This document shows positions 1 to 5,609 of a DNA stretch of 5,609 nucleotides, piece after piece; the first letter of the stretch is position 1, and every line of letters starts with the position of its first letter. The notes under the pieces were generated by a model. It did not search any database. It was not told where the DNA came from and saw only the letters and a program-made list of their open reading frames with translations. This DNA comes from an uncultured Gaiellaceae bacterium (GTDB taxonomy: Bacteria; Actinomycetota; Thermoleophilia; Gaiellales; Gaiellaceae): positions 1 through 5,609 of the forward strand of contig CATPAS010000136.1 in NCBI GenBank assembly GCA_955652075.1. Direction: 5' to 3'. A program made the position numbers and the translations under genes.

Positions 1-1092
1 ATGGTCCACAGAGTGACGCTCATTCCCGGAGACGGCACCGGGCCCGAGTTGACCGAGGCGACACGCCGGGTCCTCGAGGCGACGGGCGTCGAGTTCGACT
101 GGGACGTCCGGGAAGCCGGGGCCGACGTGATGGAGAAGTACGGCGGCAATCCGCTTCCGAACGAGGTCCTCGAGGCGATCCGCGAGACCGGCGTGGCGCT
201 CAAAGGCCCGATCACGACCCCGATCGGGGTCGGCTTCCGCTCGGTCAACGTCGCGCTGCGGAAGAGCCTCGACCTCTACGGCCAGGTGCGCCCCTGCAAG
301 ACCTACCCGGGCGTACGTACCCGCTTCGACGACGTCGACCTGATCATCGTCCGCGAGAACACCGAGGACCTGTACGCCGGGATCGAGTACGAGGAAGGCT
401 CCGACGAGGTGCTCGAGCTGATCGAGTGGATCAAGGCTCACGGCGGCGACCTCGCACACGAGGACGCCGGCATCTCGATCAAGCCGATCTCCGTCACGGG
501 CACGCGCCGGATCGTCCAGTTCGCCTTCGACTACGCGCGACGCAACGGTCGCCGCAAGGTGACGGCGGTGCACAAGGCGAACATCATGAAGTTCTCCGAT
601 GGCCTGTTCCTCCGCGTCGCCCAGGAAGTCGCTGCGGAGAACGACGACATCGAGTTCAACGATCGCATCGTGGACAACATGTGCATGCAGCTCGTCCAGC
701 GTCCGGAGGAATACGACGTCCTCGTGCTACCGAACCTCTACGGCGACGTCCTTTCGGATCTCTGCGCCGGAATGATCGGGGGGCTCGGGCTCGCTCCAGG
801 CGGAAACTTCGGCGAGAACATTGCGATTTTCGAGCCGACGCACGGCTCCGCGCCGAAATACGCAGGCCAGAACAAGGTCAACCCGATGGCGCAGATGCTC
901 TCCGGAATGCTGATGCTCCGGCACCTCGACGAGCGCGAGGCCGCGGACAACCTCGAGCGTGCGATCGCCGAGGTGATCCGGGAGGGCAAGAGTGTCACTT
1001 ACGACATGAAGCCGACGCGCTCCGACCCGGGCGCCGTTGGCACGAGCCAGGTCGCCGATGCGATCATCGAGAAGCTCGGAGTGCGCGTATGA
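1..1092 (+). CDS. icd: Isocitrate dehydrogenase, short form, NADP-type cofactor residues
   Basis: Cytoplasmic TCA-cycle enzyme that oxidatively decarboxylates isocitrate to 2-oxoglutarate. The 363-residue product is a complete member of the isocitrate/isopropylmalate dehydrogenase family. The N-terminal IPGDGTGPE is at residues 8-16. The isocitrate-binding SxNxxLR motif is S81, N83, R87, followed by R97, R118 and Y125 (in the REN-EDLYAG block). The catalytic lysine is K192 in [11 protein letters not shown], and the metal-binding aspartates are D225, D249 and D253. SxNxxLR argues for isocitrate rather than isopropylmalate. The cofactor loop [15 protein letters not shown] (281-295) carries K286, Y287 and V293, matching the NADP determinants of E. 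coli Icd, not the Asp typical of NAD enzymes. Y334 also matches, but the next determinant, Arg in E. coli, is P338. It is about 50 residues shorter than E. coli Icd. The ATG is the first base of the window, so its promoter and RBS are unseen. First gene of a tight cluster. A homoisocitrate or tartrate dehydrogenase role is less likely. Confidence 0.93.
   Translation: MVHRVTLIPGDGTGPELTEATRRVLEATGVEFDWDVREAGADVMEKYGGNPLPNEVLEAIRETGVALKGPITTPIGVGFRSVNVALRKSLDLYGQVRPCKTYPGVRTRFDDVDLIIVRENTEDLYAGIEYEEGSDEVLELIEWIKAHGGDLAHEDAGISIKPISVTGTRRIVQFAFDYARRNGRRKVTAVHKANIMKFSDGLFLRVAQEVAAENDDIEFNDRIVDNMCMQLVQRPEEYDVLVLPNLYGDVLSDLCAGMIGGLGLAPGGNFGENIAIFEPTHGSAPKYAGQNKVNPMAQMLSGMLMLRHLDEREAADNLERAIAEVIREGKSVTYDMKPTRSDPGAVGTSQVADAIIEKLGVRV
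1078..1081 (+). promoter_or_regulatory. Ribosome binding site for mdh
   Basis: GGAG lies inside the last codons of icd, seven bases before the ATG at 1089. Together with the ATGA stop/start overlap it supports starting malate dehydrogenase at 1089 rather than further upstream in the same open frame, which runs back through icd. Confidence 0.6.
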
Positions 1093-2012
1093 GGCGCAAG
1101 GTGACCGTCGTCGGCGCGGGGAATGTCGGCGCGACGTGTGCGCAGGTCCTGGCCGCGCACGACTACGCGGACGTCGTTCTCGTCGACATCAAGGAAGGCC
1201 TTCCGCAGGGCAAGGCACTGGACATCAACCAGATGGGCGCCGTGCTCGGATACGAGCCGCGGGTACAGGGGTCGAACAGCTACGACGAGACTGCGGGCTC
1301 CGACGTCGTCGTCATCACTGCAGGTCTGCCGCGCTCCCCCGGAATGAGCCGGGACGACCTCGTCGCCACGAACGAGAAGATCGTCAAGGACGTGACCGAG
1401 AAGGCGACCGCCAAAAGTCCGGACGCGATCCTCATCATCGTCTCCAACCCGCTCGACGCGATGTGTCACGTCGCAAAGAACGTCTCCGGCCGGCCGAAGG
1501 AGCGGGTGTTCGGGATGGCTGGGATCCTCGACACCGCCCGCTTCTCGACTTTCATCGCCTGGGAGGCGCAGGCCTCCGTCAAGGACGTCACCGCCATGGT
1601 CCTCGGCGGGCACGGCGATCAGATGGTTCCGGTCGTCAGCGCGACGACGGTCGGCGGAATCCCACTGCGAAGGCTCGTCGGCGAAGCCGACATCGACGCA
1701 ATGGTGCAGCGCACCGCGAAAGGTGGCGGAGAGCTCGTCGAGCTGCTGGGGACGTCCGCCTGGTACGCGCCGGGGGCAGCTGCCGCACAGATGGTCGACT
1801 CGATCATGCTCGACGAGAAGCGCGTGCTTCCCTGTACCGCCTATCTCGAGGGCGAGTACGGCATCGACGGCCTCTACATGGGCGTGCCGGTCAAGCTCGG
1901 ATCCCGGGGCATCGAGGCGATCTACGAGCTCGACCTGAGCAAGGACGAGCAGGCGATGCTGAACGAGTCGGCCGGCGCAGTCCGCGAAGTCGTCGACCTG
2001 CTCGCTTCGTAG
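1089..2012 (+). CDS. mdh: Malate dehydrogenase, LDH-like type
   Basis: Interconverts malate and oxaloacetate in the TCA cycle, in the cytoplasm. The 307-residue protein has the full-length LDH/MDH fold. The Rossmann motif GAGNVG is at 9-14, with D33 ending the second strand, which favours NAD over NADP. The mobile loop [13 protein letters not shown] (79-91) contains R82, the arginine that makes these enzymes malate-specific where lactate dehydrogenases have Gln, plus R88. N120 (in VSNPLD), D148 and R151 (LDTARF) and the proton-relay histidine H175 (GGHGDQMVP) complete the active site. All key residues are present. The start overlaps the icd stop as ATGA, and the Rossmann strand begins at residue 4, so nothing upstream is needed. 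This is the LDH-like class of MDH (about 310 residues), not the E. coli type. It is probably cotranscribed and translationally coupled with icd. Confidence 0.96.
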   Translation: MRRKVTVVGAGNVGATCAQVLAAHDYADVVLVDIKEGLPQGKALDINQMGAVLGYEPRVQGSNSYDETAGSDVVVITAGLPRSPGMSRDDLVATNEKIVKDVTEKATAKSPDAILIIVSNPLDAMCHVAKNVSGRPKERVFGMAGILDTARFSTFIAWEAQASVKDVTAMVLGGHGDQMVPVVSATTVGGIPLRRLVGEADIDAMVQRTAKGGGELVELLGTSAWYAPGAAAAQMVDSIMLDEKRVLPCTAYLEGEYGIDGLYMGVPVKLGSRGIEAIYELDLSKDEQAMLNESAGAVREVVDLLAS

Positions 2013-2014
2013 CG

Positions 2015-2758
2015 ATGGATCTCGGTCTCAAAGGCCGGACTGCGATCGTCACCGGCGCGTCCTCCGGCATCGGCCTCGCGACAGCCGAGGCGCTTGGGGC
2101 CGAAGGGGCAAACGTGACGATGTTCGCGCGGCGACGCGATGTCCTCCAGCGCGAGGCCGACCGTATCGGCGCGCTCGGCGTGCGCGGCGATGTCACGAAC
2201 CCGCGAGATCTCGAGGCCGTCGTGCGGCAAACGGTCGCCGCGTTCCGCGGCATCGACGTCCTCGTCTGGAACAGCGGCGGTCCGCCGCCGGGGCCTGCGA
2301 TCGGGATGAGCCCCGAGTCGCTCGAGGAGGCAGTCGAGCTGCTCTTTTTCCCGGCATTGCGCCTGGTCGATCTCTGCCTGCCCTATCTGGTTCAGAGCGC
2401 GGGCGGCCGGATCCTCATCTTCACGTCGGTTGCAGCGAGAGAACCGGTCGGCCATCTCGCCCTGAGCAACGCCGTGCGCCCTGGCGTCCAGGGCTGGGCC
2501 AAGACGCTTTCCCGCGAGCTCGGCCCGCGCGGCGTCACCGTGAATTGCGTGGCGCCGGGCCGGATCGACACCGCGCGACTCGCTCAGCTCTACCCGCAAG
2601 GACCGACCGAGGCCGACCTCGAAGCGATCCCGGTGGGCCGCTGGGGCACCCCGCAGGAGTTCGGTGACGTCGCGTGCTTCCTCGCCTCCGACCGCGCGCG
2701 TTATGTGACCGGGACGACCGTGGTCGTCGACGGCGGCCTTTCGCGGGGCCTGTTCTAG
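2015..2758 (+). CDS. SDR-family protein with altered catalytic motif
   Basis: A 247-residue, single-domain short-chain dehydrogenase/reductase relative. The nucleotide-binding TGASSGIG (13-20) is intact. R39-R40 after the second strand hint at NADP(H), D59-V60 follows the third strand, and NSGG (86-89) replaces the usual NNAG. Serine S138 (FTSVA) sits where the catalytic serine should be. The expected YxxxK thirteen residues later is SNAVR, giving S151 and R155 instead of Tyr and Lys. The C-terminal half is typical (VNCVAPGRIDT at 176-186, VTGTTVVVDGG at 231-241). From memory, a subgroup annotated as 3-oxoacyl-ACP-reductase-like but lacking a perfect tetrad has this SN-x-x-R signature. Automatic annotation would call it a 3-oxoacyl-ACP reductase; I would not assign a substrate or claim normal catalysis. 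It starts two bases after the mdh stop with no clear Shine-Dalgarno sequence, so it probably relies on coupling. Confidence 0.9.
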   Translation: MDLGLKGRTAIVTGASSGIGLATAEALGAEGANVTMFARRRDVLQREADRIGALGVRGDVTNPRDLEAVVRQTVAAFRGIDVLVWNSGGPPPGPAIGMSPESLEEAVELLFFPALRLVDLCLPYLVQSAGGRILIFTSVAAREPVGHLALSNAVRPGVQGWAKTLSRELGPRGVTVNCVAPGRIDTARLAQLYPQGPTEADLEAIPVGRWGTPQEFGDVACFLASDRARYVTGTTVVVDGGLSRGLF

Positions 2759-2761
2759 CAA

Positions 2762-3784
2762 GTGCTCGGCAGGGTGCTGTCGCCGCTCCGGCTGGCCTCG
2801 GCTGGGCTGATCGTGCTGATCGCGACACTCGCGATCCTGGTCACACGCGGAAGCGACCAGTACATCGAGATCCCGGACGACGCTCATCCGCTGGCGGATC
2901 TCGTGAAGGTGCCGAACCCAAAACCGGACCAGGACAAGGGTGGCATCTACTACGTCGACGTCCTGCTCAGGCCGGCATCGCTGCTCGAGTCATACGTCTC
3001 CGCCGTTCGGCCCGAGGGCTCGGACCTGATCGCCCGCACGCAGATCGTCCAGCCGGGAATCTCCGATCAGCAACGCTTCAAGCTCGACCTTGCGACCATG
3101 AAGATCTCGCAGGAGGTCGCGTCTGTCGTCGCCCTGCGGCAGCTCGGTTACCACGTTCCCATCAGTGCCGCCGGTGTTCGCGTCGTCGCCGTGACCTCGG
3201 GCTCACATGCCGCTGGATTGCTTCAGCCGGGCGACGTCATCGTCGCGGCCAACGGCAAGCCTGTGCTCACACGCACCGATCTCGCCGCCGCGCTCGCTCA
3301 CCTCAAACCCGGGAACGTGGTCAGGATCAAGGTTCTCCGTGGCGACAAGAACCTCACGTTTTCCATCCGGACGACGGCCGACAGCCAGGATCCGAAGCGG
3401 ACGATCATCGGCGTCTTGCCGATCCAGGCGCTGCGCGTTCGCCTGCCGTTCCGAATCGAGTTCAACCTCCGCAAGGTCGGCGGGCCGTCGGCCGGGCTCG
3501 CGTTCGCGCTCGAGTTGCTGGAGAAGAAGGGACGCGACGTCGATCACGGCTACAAGATCGCCGCGACCGGCGAGATCCAGCTCGACGGATCGGTGACCCG
3601 GATCGGCGGCATCAAGCAAAAGACCATCGGCGCGCGGAAATCGCACGTCGACGTCTTCCTGGTGCCGGTCGATGGGGAGAACGCACGCGACGCGAAGCGC
3701 TACGCGGGTGGCCTTCGGATCATCCCTGTGAAGAGTTTTCAACAGGCGTTGCAGGCGCTGGCAACACTGCCGCCCAAGCCCTAG
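2762..3784 (+). CDS. Membrane-anchored PDZ/Lon-domain serine protease (YlbL-like)
   Basis: A 340-residue S16-family (Lon-type) protease without an ATPase domain. A single hydrophobic segment at about residues 13-28 follows a short basic N-terminus, so it is probably an N-in signal anchor with the rest outside the membrane. Residues 30-130 form a poorly defined extracellular region. About 135-203 is a PDZ domain (AAGLLQPGDVIVAANGKPV at 150-168). About 225-335 is the Lon proteolytic domain, with catalytic Ser243 in GGPSAG and catalytic Lys285 in IGGIKQK, 42 residues apart, close to the Lon spacing. Both residues of the dyad are present. The architecture matches the YlbL/SdrC family. B. subtilis YlbL (DdcP) degrades a DNA-damage cell-division inhibitor; whether that role holds here is unknown. 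The GTG start lies three bases after the SDR stop; the RBS is weak. Last gene of the cluster. Confidence 0.92.
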   Translation: MLGRVLSPLRLASAGLIVLIATLAILVTRGSDQYIEIPDDAHPLADLVKVPNPKPDQDKGGIYYVDVLLRPASLLESYVSAVRPEGSDLIARTQIVQPGISDQQRFKLDLATMKISQEVASVVALRQLGYHVPISAAGVRVVAVTSGSHAAGLLQPGDVIVAANGKPVLTRTDLAAALAHLKPGNVVRIKVLRGDKNLTFSIRTTADSQDPKRTIIGVLPIQALRVRLPFRIEFNLRKVGGPSAGLAFALELLEKKGRDVDHGYKIAATGEIQLDGSVTRIGGIKQKTIGARKSHVDVFLVPVDGENARDAKRYAGGLRIIPVKSFQQALQALATLPPKP

Positions 3785-3789
3785 AAGCG

Positions 3790-3834
3790 AGCAATTTTCG
3801 GCGAGATCGAATCTGCCGGAAAATGCTGAGTTTT
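3790..3834 (+). terminator. Bulged long hairpin, candidate terminator of the icd-mdh cluster
   Basis: An inverted repeat begins six bases after the protease stop. Arms 3790-3807 and 3811-3827 form 16 base pairs around a CGA triloop, with single unpaired bases at A3794, G3803 and G3818. TTTT follows at 3831-3834 after GAG. The outer stem is TTTTC/GAAAA and the middle is GGC/GCC. The position suits a Rho-independent terminator, but the stem is fairly AT-rich and the U-run is short and displaced by three bases. It could instead be a two-fold symmetric operator for the downstream small gene. The pairing was traced base by base; the function is inference. Confidence 0.45.
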
Positions 3835-3849
3835 CGTGTGCGGCAACCC

Positions 3850-3877
3850 TTGTCTGCACGACCCACCTTCGTAGTAT
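3850..3877 (+). promoter_or_regulatory. Possible sigma-70-type promoter for the small Cys-rich gene
   Basis: TTGTCT (3850-3855) and TAGTAT (3872-3877) are separated by 16 bases, in the only AT-enriched intergenic stretch of the window. A start near 3884 would leave a leader of about 40 bases before the TTG codon. Both hexamers are imperfect matches to TTGACA/TATAAT, so this is a plausible candidate only. Confidence 0.4.
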
Positions 3878-3911
3878 CACCGCTTGTTGCTGCGGCCCTA
3901 AATCTCTAGGC

Positions 3912-3918
3912 AGGGGAG
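3912..3918 (+). promoter_or_regulatory. Ribosome binding site deciding a TTG start
   Basis: AGGGGAG is the clearest Shine-Dalgarno-like sequence in the window. It ends four bases before the TTG at 3923. Its strength and position are the main reason for accepting a TTG start for the small gene, as there is no ATG or GTG before the first cysteine in that frame. Confidence 0.6.
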
Positions 3919-3922
3919 AAAC

Positions 3923-4108
3923 TTGAGCAAGCGGAACGATCTGACGTGCGACGACTGCTACTTCCGTCGCGCCGGGCTCTGTGCCCTCCCGACGGACGCG
4001 CCCTGCCCGACCTTCCGGCTCCACAGCCGGGGATCACTGGTCCCACCACGCCAGCCACGCCTCGTCCCGAGGCCGCTCGGCGACTTCGCTCAGGTGGCCG
4101 CCGGCTAG
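3923..4108 (+). CDS. Small four-cysteine protein, function unknown
   Basis: A 61-residue protein starting at TTG behind a strong RBS. Its N-terminal half carries four cysteines, C9 and C12 (CDDC), C20 (GLCALP) and C28 (PCPTF), in the pattern CxxC-x7-C-x7-C. This could bind zinc or, less likely, an Fe-S cluster. The second half (about 33-61) is Pro/Arg-rich and looks disordered. There is no signal peptide or membrane segment. I do not recognise a named family. Support for it being real comes from the RBS, a plausible promoter, the non-random cysteine spacing with aromatic residues (CYF, CPTF) and the neat end against the convergent gene, whose TAG shares the same CTAG. It appears to be a stand-alone gene between the protease cluster and the aminotransferase. 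Possible roles (DNA/RNA-binding adaptor, metal carrier) are speculation. Confidence 0.72.
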   Translation: MSKRNDLTCDDCYFRRAGLCALPTDAPCPTFRLHSRGSLVPPRQPRLVPRPLGDFAQVAAG

Positions 4109-4114
4109 ACCGGC
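4100..4114. other. Shared convergent stop codons in a CTAG palindrome, within a small hairpin
   Basis: The plus-strand TAG of the small gene (4106-4108) and the minus-strand TAG of the aminotransferase (4107-4105) overlap in one CTAG (4105-4108). Flanking GCCGG (4100-4104) and CCGGC (4110-4114) form a five-base-pair stem with loop CTAGA, so the stops sit in the loop. GCCG at 4097-4100 can alternatively pair with CGGC at 4117-4120. There is no U-run on either strand, so this is not a classical terminator. Confidence 0.6.
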
Positions 4115-5181
4115 AGCGGCTCGCGGACGAGGGCGGCGAGCCTGCGCACGCCTTCCTTGATCTCGTCCGGAGAGACAAAGCTGAAGGCGAGCCGCGCCGT
4201 GTTCTGGGCGCCGCCGAAGTCGGCGCCGGGCACGTACGTCACGCCCGCCTCGCCGGCCGGCCCGAGCAACGCGGCCGTGTCTGTTCCCTCGGGGAGCTCG
4301 AGCCAGATGAAGTAGCCGCCTTCCGGATGGCTCCAGCGGGCACCTGGTAGCTCCCGTTCAAGCGCTTCGAGCATCGCGTCACGGCGAACGCCCAGCAGTG
4401 AGCGCACACGCTCGAGATTCGGCTCGAAGTTGCCGCGGCGCAGAAACTCGAACACCGTTGCCTGACCGAGCAGCACGGGCGTGATGTACGTCGAGAGGGC
4501 CAGCGCTTCGAGCTCGCGTTCAAGTGGCGCCGGCAGCACGAAGTAGCCCACACGCAATCCCGGCGCGATCGTCTTCGAGAAAGACGAGGAGTAGGCGACG
4601 CGCTCCCCACCCTCCAGTGCGAACAGCGTCGGCAACGACGCTCCCTCGTAGCGGACGAGCCCGTACGGATCGTCTTCGAGCACGAGCAGTTCGTGCTGCC
4701 GCGCGAGCTCGACGAGGCGGTGCCGACGCTCGAGGCTCAGCGTGCGCCCGCTCGGGTTCTGAAAGGTGGGAATCGTGTAGAGGAACGCCGGTTTCTCGCC
4801 CACGCGGAGCGCTTGGTCCAGCGCATCGGGCTCGAGGCCCTCGTCGTCCATCGCGACCGGCGTCGTCTCGACGCCGTGCGCCGCGAGGATCTTCAGCGGC
4901 CGGTCGTAGGTCGGCGCCTCGACGAGTACGCGCCCGGCCCGGAACCGCTCGGCCAGGAAGACCATCCCTTGCAGCGAGCCGTTCGTGACCAGCACCCGCG
5001 CCGGATCCACGCCGTGGCGCTCCGCGATCCACTCGCGCAGCGGTTGGTATCCCCCGACGGGGCCGTACGAAAGCACAGTCGAACCATCCCGTTCCACCGC
5101 CGCGCGTGCGCAGCTCGCGAGCTCCTCGACGGGGATGCACTCGTGCGCTGGGTTGCCGCGGGCGAGAGAAATGGTCTCCAT
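4105..5181 (-). CDS. PLP-dependent aminotransferase, class I/II (2-aminoadipate/MocR-like group)
   Basis: A cytoplasmic fold-type I transaminase of 358 residues; substrate not determinable from sequence. The N-terminal LARGNP (6-11) and SYGPVGGYQPLRE (38-50) are typical of the LysN/MocR-type group. VTNGSLQG (65-72) is the phosphate-binding turn. N142 in QNPSG, D170 and Y173 in EDDPYG contact the cofactor ring. K203 in SSFSKTIAPGLR is the Schiff-base lysine, and R330 (ARLAFSF) is the probable carboxylate-binding arginine. All core residues are present. It is somewhat shorter than Thermus LysN, lacking about 30 N-terminal residues, and it has no GntR helix-turn-helix domain. The ATG at 5181 is the furthest upstream usual start: the frame hits TGA at 5224-5226 with no other ATG, GTG or TTG between. 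The RBS is weak, and the preceding gene ends ten bases away, so coupling or readthrough is likely. Aromatic, branched-chain, 2-aminoadipate or other substrates are possible. Confidence 0.92.
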   Translation of the reverse strand: METISLARGNPAHECIPVEELASCARAAVERDGSTVLSYGPVGGYQPLREWIAERHGVDPARVLVTNGSLQGMVFLAERFRAGRVLVEAPTYDRPLKILAAHGVETTPVAMDDEGLEPDALDQALRVGEKPAFLYTIPTFQNPSGRTLSLERRHRLVELARQHELLVLEDDPYGLVRYEGASLPTLFALEGGERVAYSSSFSKTIAPGLRVGYFVLPAPLERELEALALSTYITPVLLGQATVFEFLRRGNFEPNLERVRSLLGVRRDAMLEALERELPGARWSHPEGGYFIWLELPEGTDTAALLGPAGEAGVTYVPGADFGGAQNTARLAFSFVSPDEIKEGVRRLAALVREPLPV

Positions 5182-5191
5182 GCCACCGAGT

Positions 5192-5609
5192 CTAGAACGG
5201 ACCCCGGCGATTCCCGCCGAGCTTCAACTCCGCCGCGTTGGGACGAAATGCGTAAACCGCGCCCTCGGCGTCGGCTCCGAAGACCGTGCCGCCGACGGTG
5301 ACCATGGCCGCGACGGTGCGGCCGGCCGTGGGAGCCGACCACAATCGGGCCCCAGTCGCGGCGTCAAGAGCGTAGAAGCCGCCCGGGTTCCCGCCCGTCG
5401 CGAAGACAGCGTCTCCGACCACAAGCGGTGTTGCCTGATTGCCGTCCCCGACCGCCTTCGCCCAGAGCGATTGGAAGCGGCAGCCGGCTACGACCCGAAA
5501 CGCACGCACGCCGTTCCCGAGTCGGCCTCGAGAATCGAACAGCACTGCCTGGGCCTCGTAGATCGTTTGCCGTGCCTCCGACCACGCCGGCGTCCCGATG
5601 AATGGGGAG
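5192..5609 (-). CDS. PQQ-like beta-propeller repeat protein, C-terminal part
   Basis: The last 138 residues of a larger protein whose 5' part lies beyond the window; the frame is open to the edge with the first full codon at 5608. Propeller-blade features are clear. TPLVVGDAVFATGG is followed by YALDAATGARLW, the classic AxDxxTGxxxW PQQ-type blade signature. A last blade follows with MVTVGGTVFGADAEGAVYAF. An earlier blade fragment is visible near the window edge (GTPAWSEARQTIYEA). Such propellers are found in exported quinoprotein-like dehydrogenases, BamB-type proteins and many uncharacterised surface proteins. Without the N-terminus neither a signal peptide nor an enzyme domain can be checked, so no function is assigned. 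The TAG stop (5192-5194) is ten bases before the aminotransferase start on the same strand, consistent with one transcript. Confidence 0.85.
   Translation of the reverse strand, partial: SPFIGTPAWSEARQTIYEAQAVLFDSRGRLGNGVRAFRVVAGCRFQSLWAKAVGDGNQATPLVVGDAVFATGGNPGGFYALDAATGARLWSAPTAGRTVAAMVTVGGTVFGADAEGAVYAFRPNAAELKLGGNRRGPF

Noticed and set aside
426..1088. Open frame upstream of and continuous with mdh, giving a possible 528-residue protein
   Set aside because: The extension lies wholly inside icd in another frame and is Arg/Pro-rich with no domain. The malate dehydrogenase fold begins at the ATG at 1089, which has a GGAG in place.
1922..2887. 321-residue minus-strand open frame across the SDR gene
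   Set aside because: It is antisense to a clear gene, its composition is Arg/Asp/Ala-rich as expected from GC-rich shadows, and it has no recognisable motif.
2674..3909. 411-residue plus-strand open frame overlapping the protease in another frame
   Set aside because: It is extremely Arg-rich and starts inside the SDR gene. The overlapping frame encodes a full protease with its catalytic dyad.
3203..4024. 273-residue minus-strand open frame opposite the PDZ/Lon gene and the small gene
   Set aside because: It runs antisense through the conserved PDZ and protease domains and the hairpin/promoter gap. The translation is low-complexity with no motif.
3946..4350. 134-residue plus-strand ATG frame overlapping the small Cys-rich gene
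   Set aside because: It has no RBS, lacks the cysteine pattern and runs deep into the convergent aminotransferase coding region.
4524..5301. Plus-strand open frames opposite the aminotransferase
   Set aside because: They are Arg/Ala/Ser-rich shadow translations of a well-supported minus-strand enzyme.
1..5609. CRISPR array, tandem repeats, insertion-sequence ends, tRNA or riboswitch
   Set aside because: Reading by eye found no regularly spaced direct repeats, no terminal inverted repeats with target duplications, no tRNA-like cloverleaf and no recognisable riboswitch core.

Overview
The window is dense, high-GC bacterial chromosome (about two thirds G+C by eye). It has strong third-position GC bias, ATG, GTG and TTG starts, and almost no space between genes. 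The gene families fit a high-GC Gram-positive, most likely an actinobacterium, perhaps a deep-branching class such as Thermoleophilia: a short-form isocitrate dehydrogenase, an LDH-like malate dehydrogenase and a single-pass PDZ/Lon-type protease. This taxonomic guess is inference; there is no rRNA or other marker here. I see no mobile element, CRISPR array, phage gene, tRNA or rRNA.

Layout. Positions 1-3784 hold four plus-strand genes packed as an apparent operon: isocitrate dehydrogenase (1-1092), malate dehydrogenase (1089-2012, ATGA overlap), a short-chain dehydrogenase/reductase relative with an altered catalytic motif (2015-2758), and a membrane-anchored PDZ plus Lon-domain serine protease (2762-3784, GTG start). 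Positions 3785-3922 are the only real intergenic stretch. It carries a long bulged hairpin (possible terminator or operator), a possible -35/-10 promoter and a good ribosome binding site. These lead into a 61-residue cysteine-rich small protein with a TTG start (3923-4108). The small gene ends exactly against a convergent minus-strand class I/II aminotransferase (4105-5181); the two stop codons share one CTAG palindrome. Ten bases upstream of the aminotransferase, on the same strand, is the 3' end of a PQQ-type beta-propeller gene that runs off the window (5192-5609).

How the genes fit together. The first two are consecutive-pathway TCA-cycle oxidoreductases and are translationally coupled, so coordinated supply of NAD(P)H and cycle intermediates is the obvious theme. 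The SDR-like protein and the surface protease are transcriptional neighbours with no evident metabolic link. The aminotransferase and the propeller protein probably form a separate minus-strand unit. Overall this is an ordinary core-genome region. The points most worth a second look are the SDR-like protein lacking the Tyr/Lys catalytic pair, the NADP-type cofactor residues in a short isocitrate dehydrogenase, the four-cysteine small protein, and the CTAG stop-codon sharing. I found no convincing evidence of a new multi-gene system.
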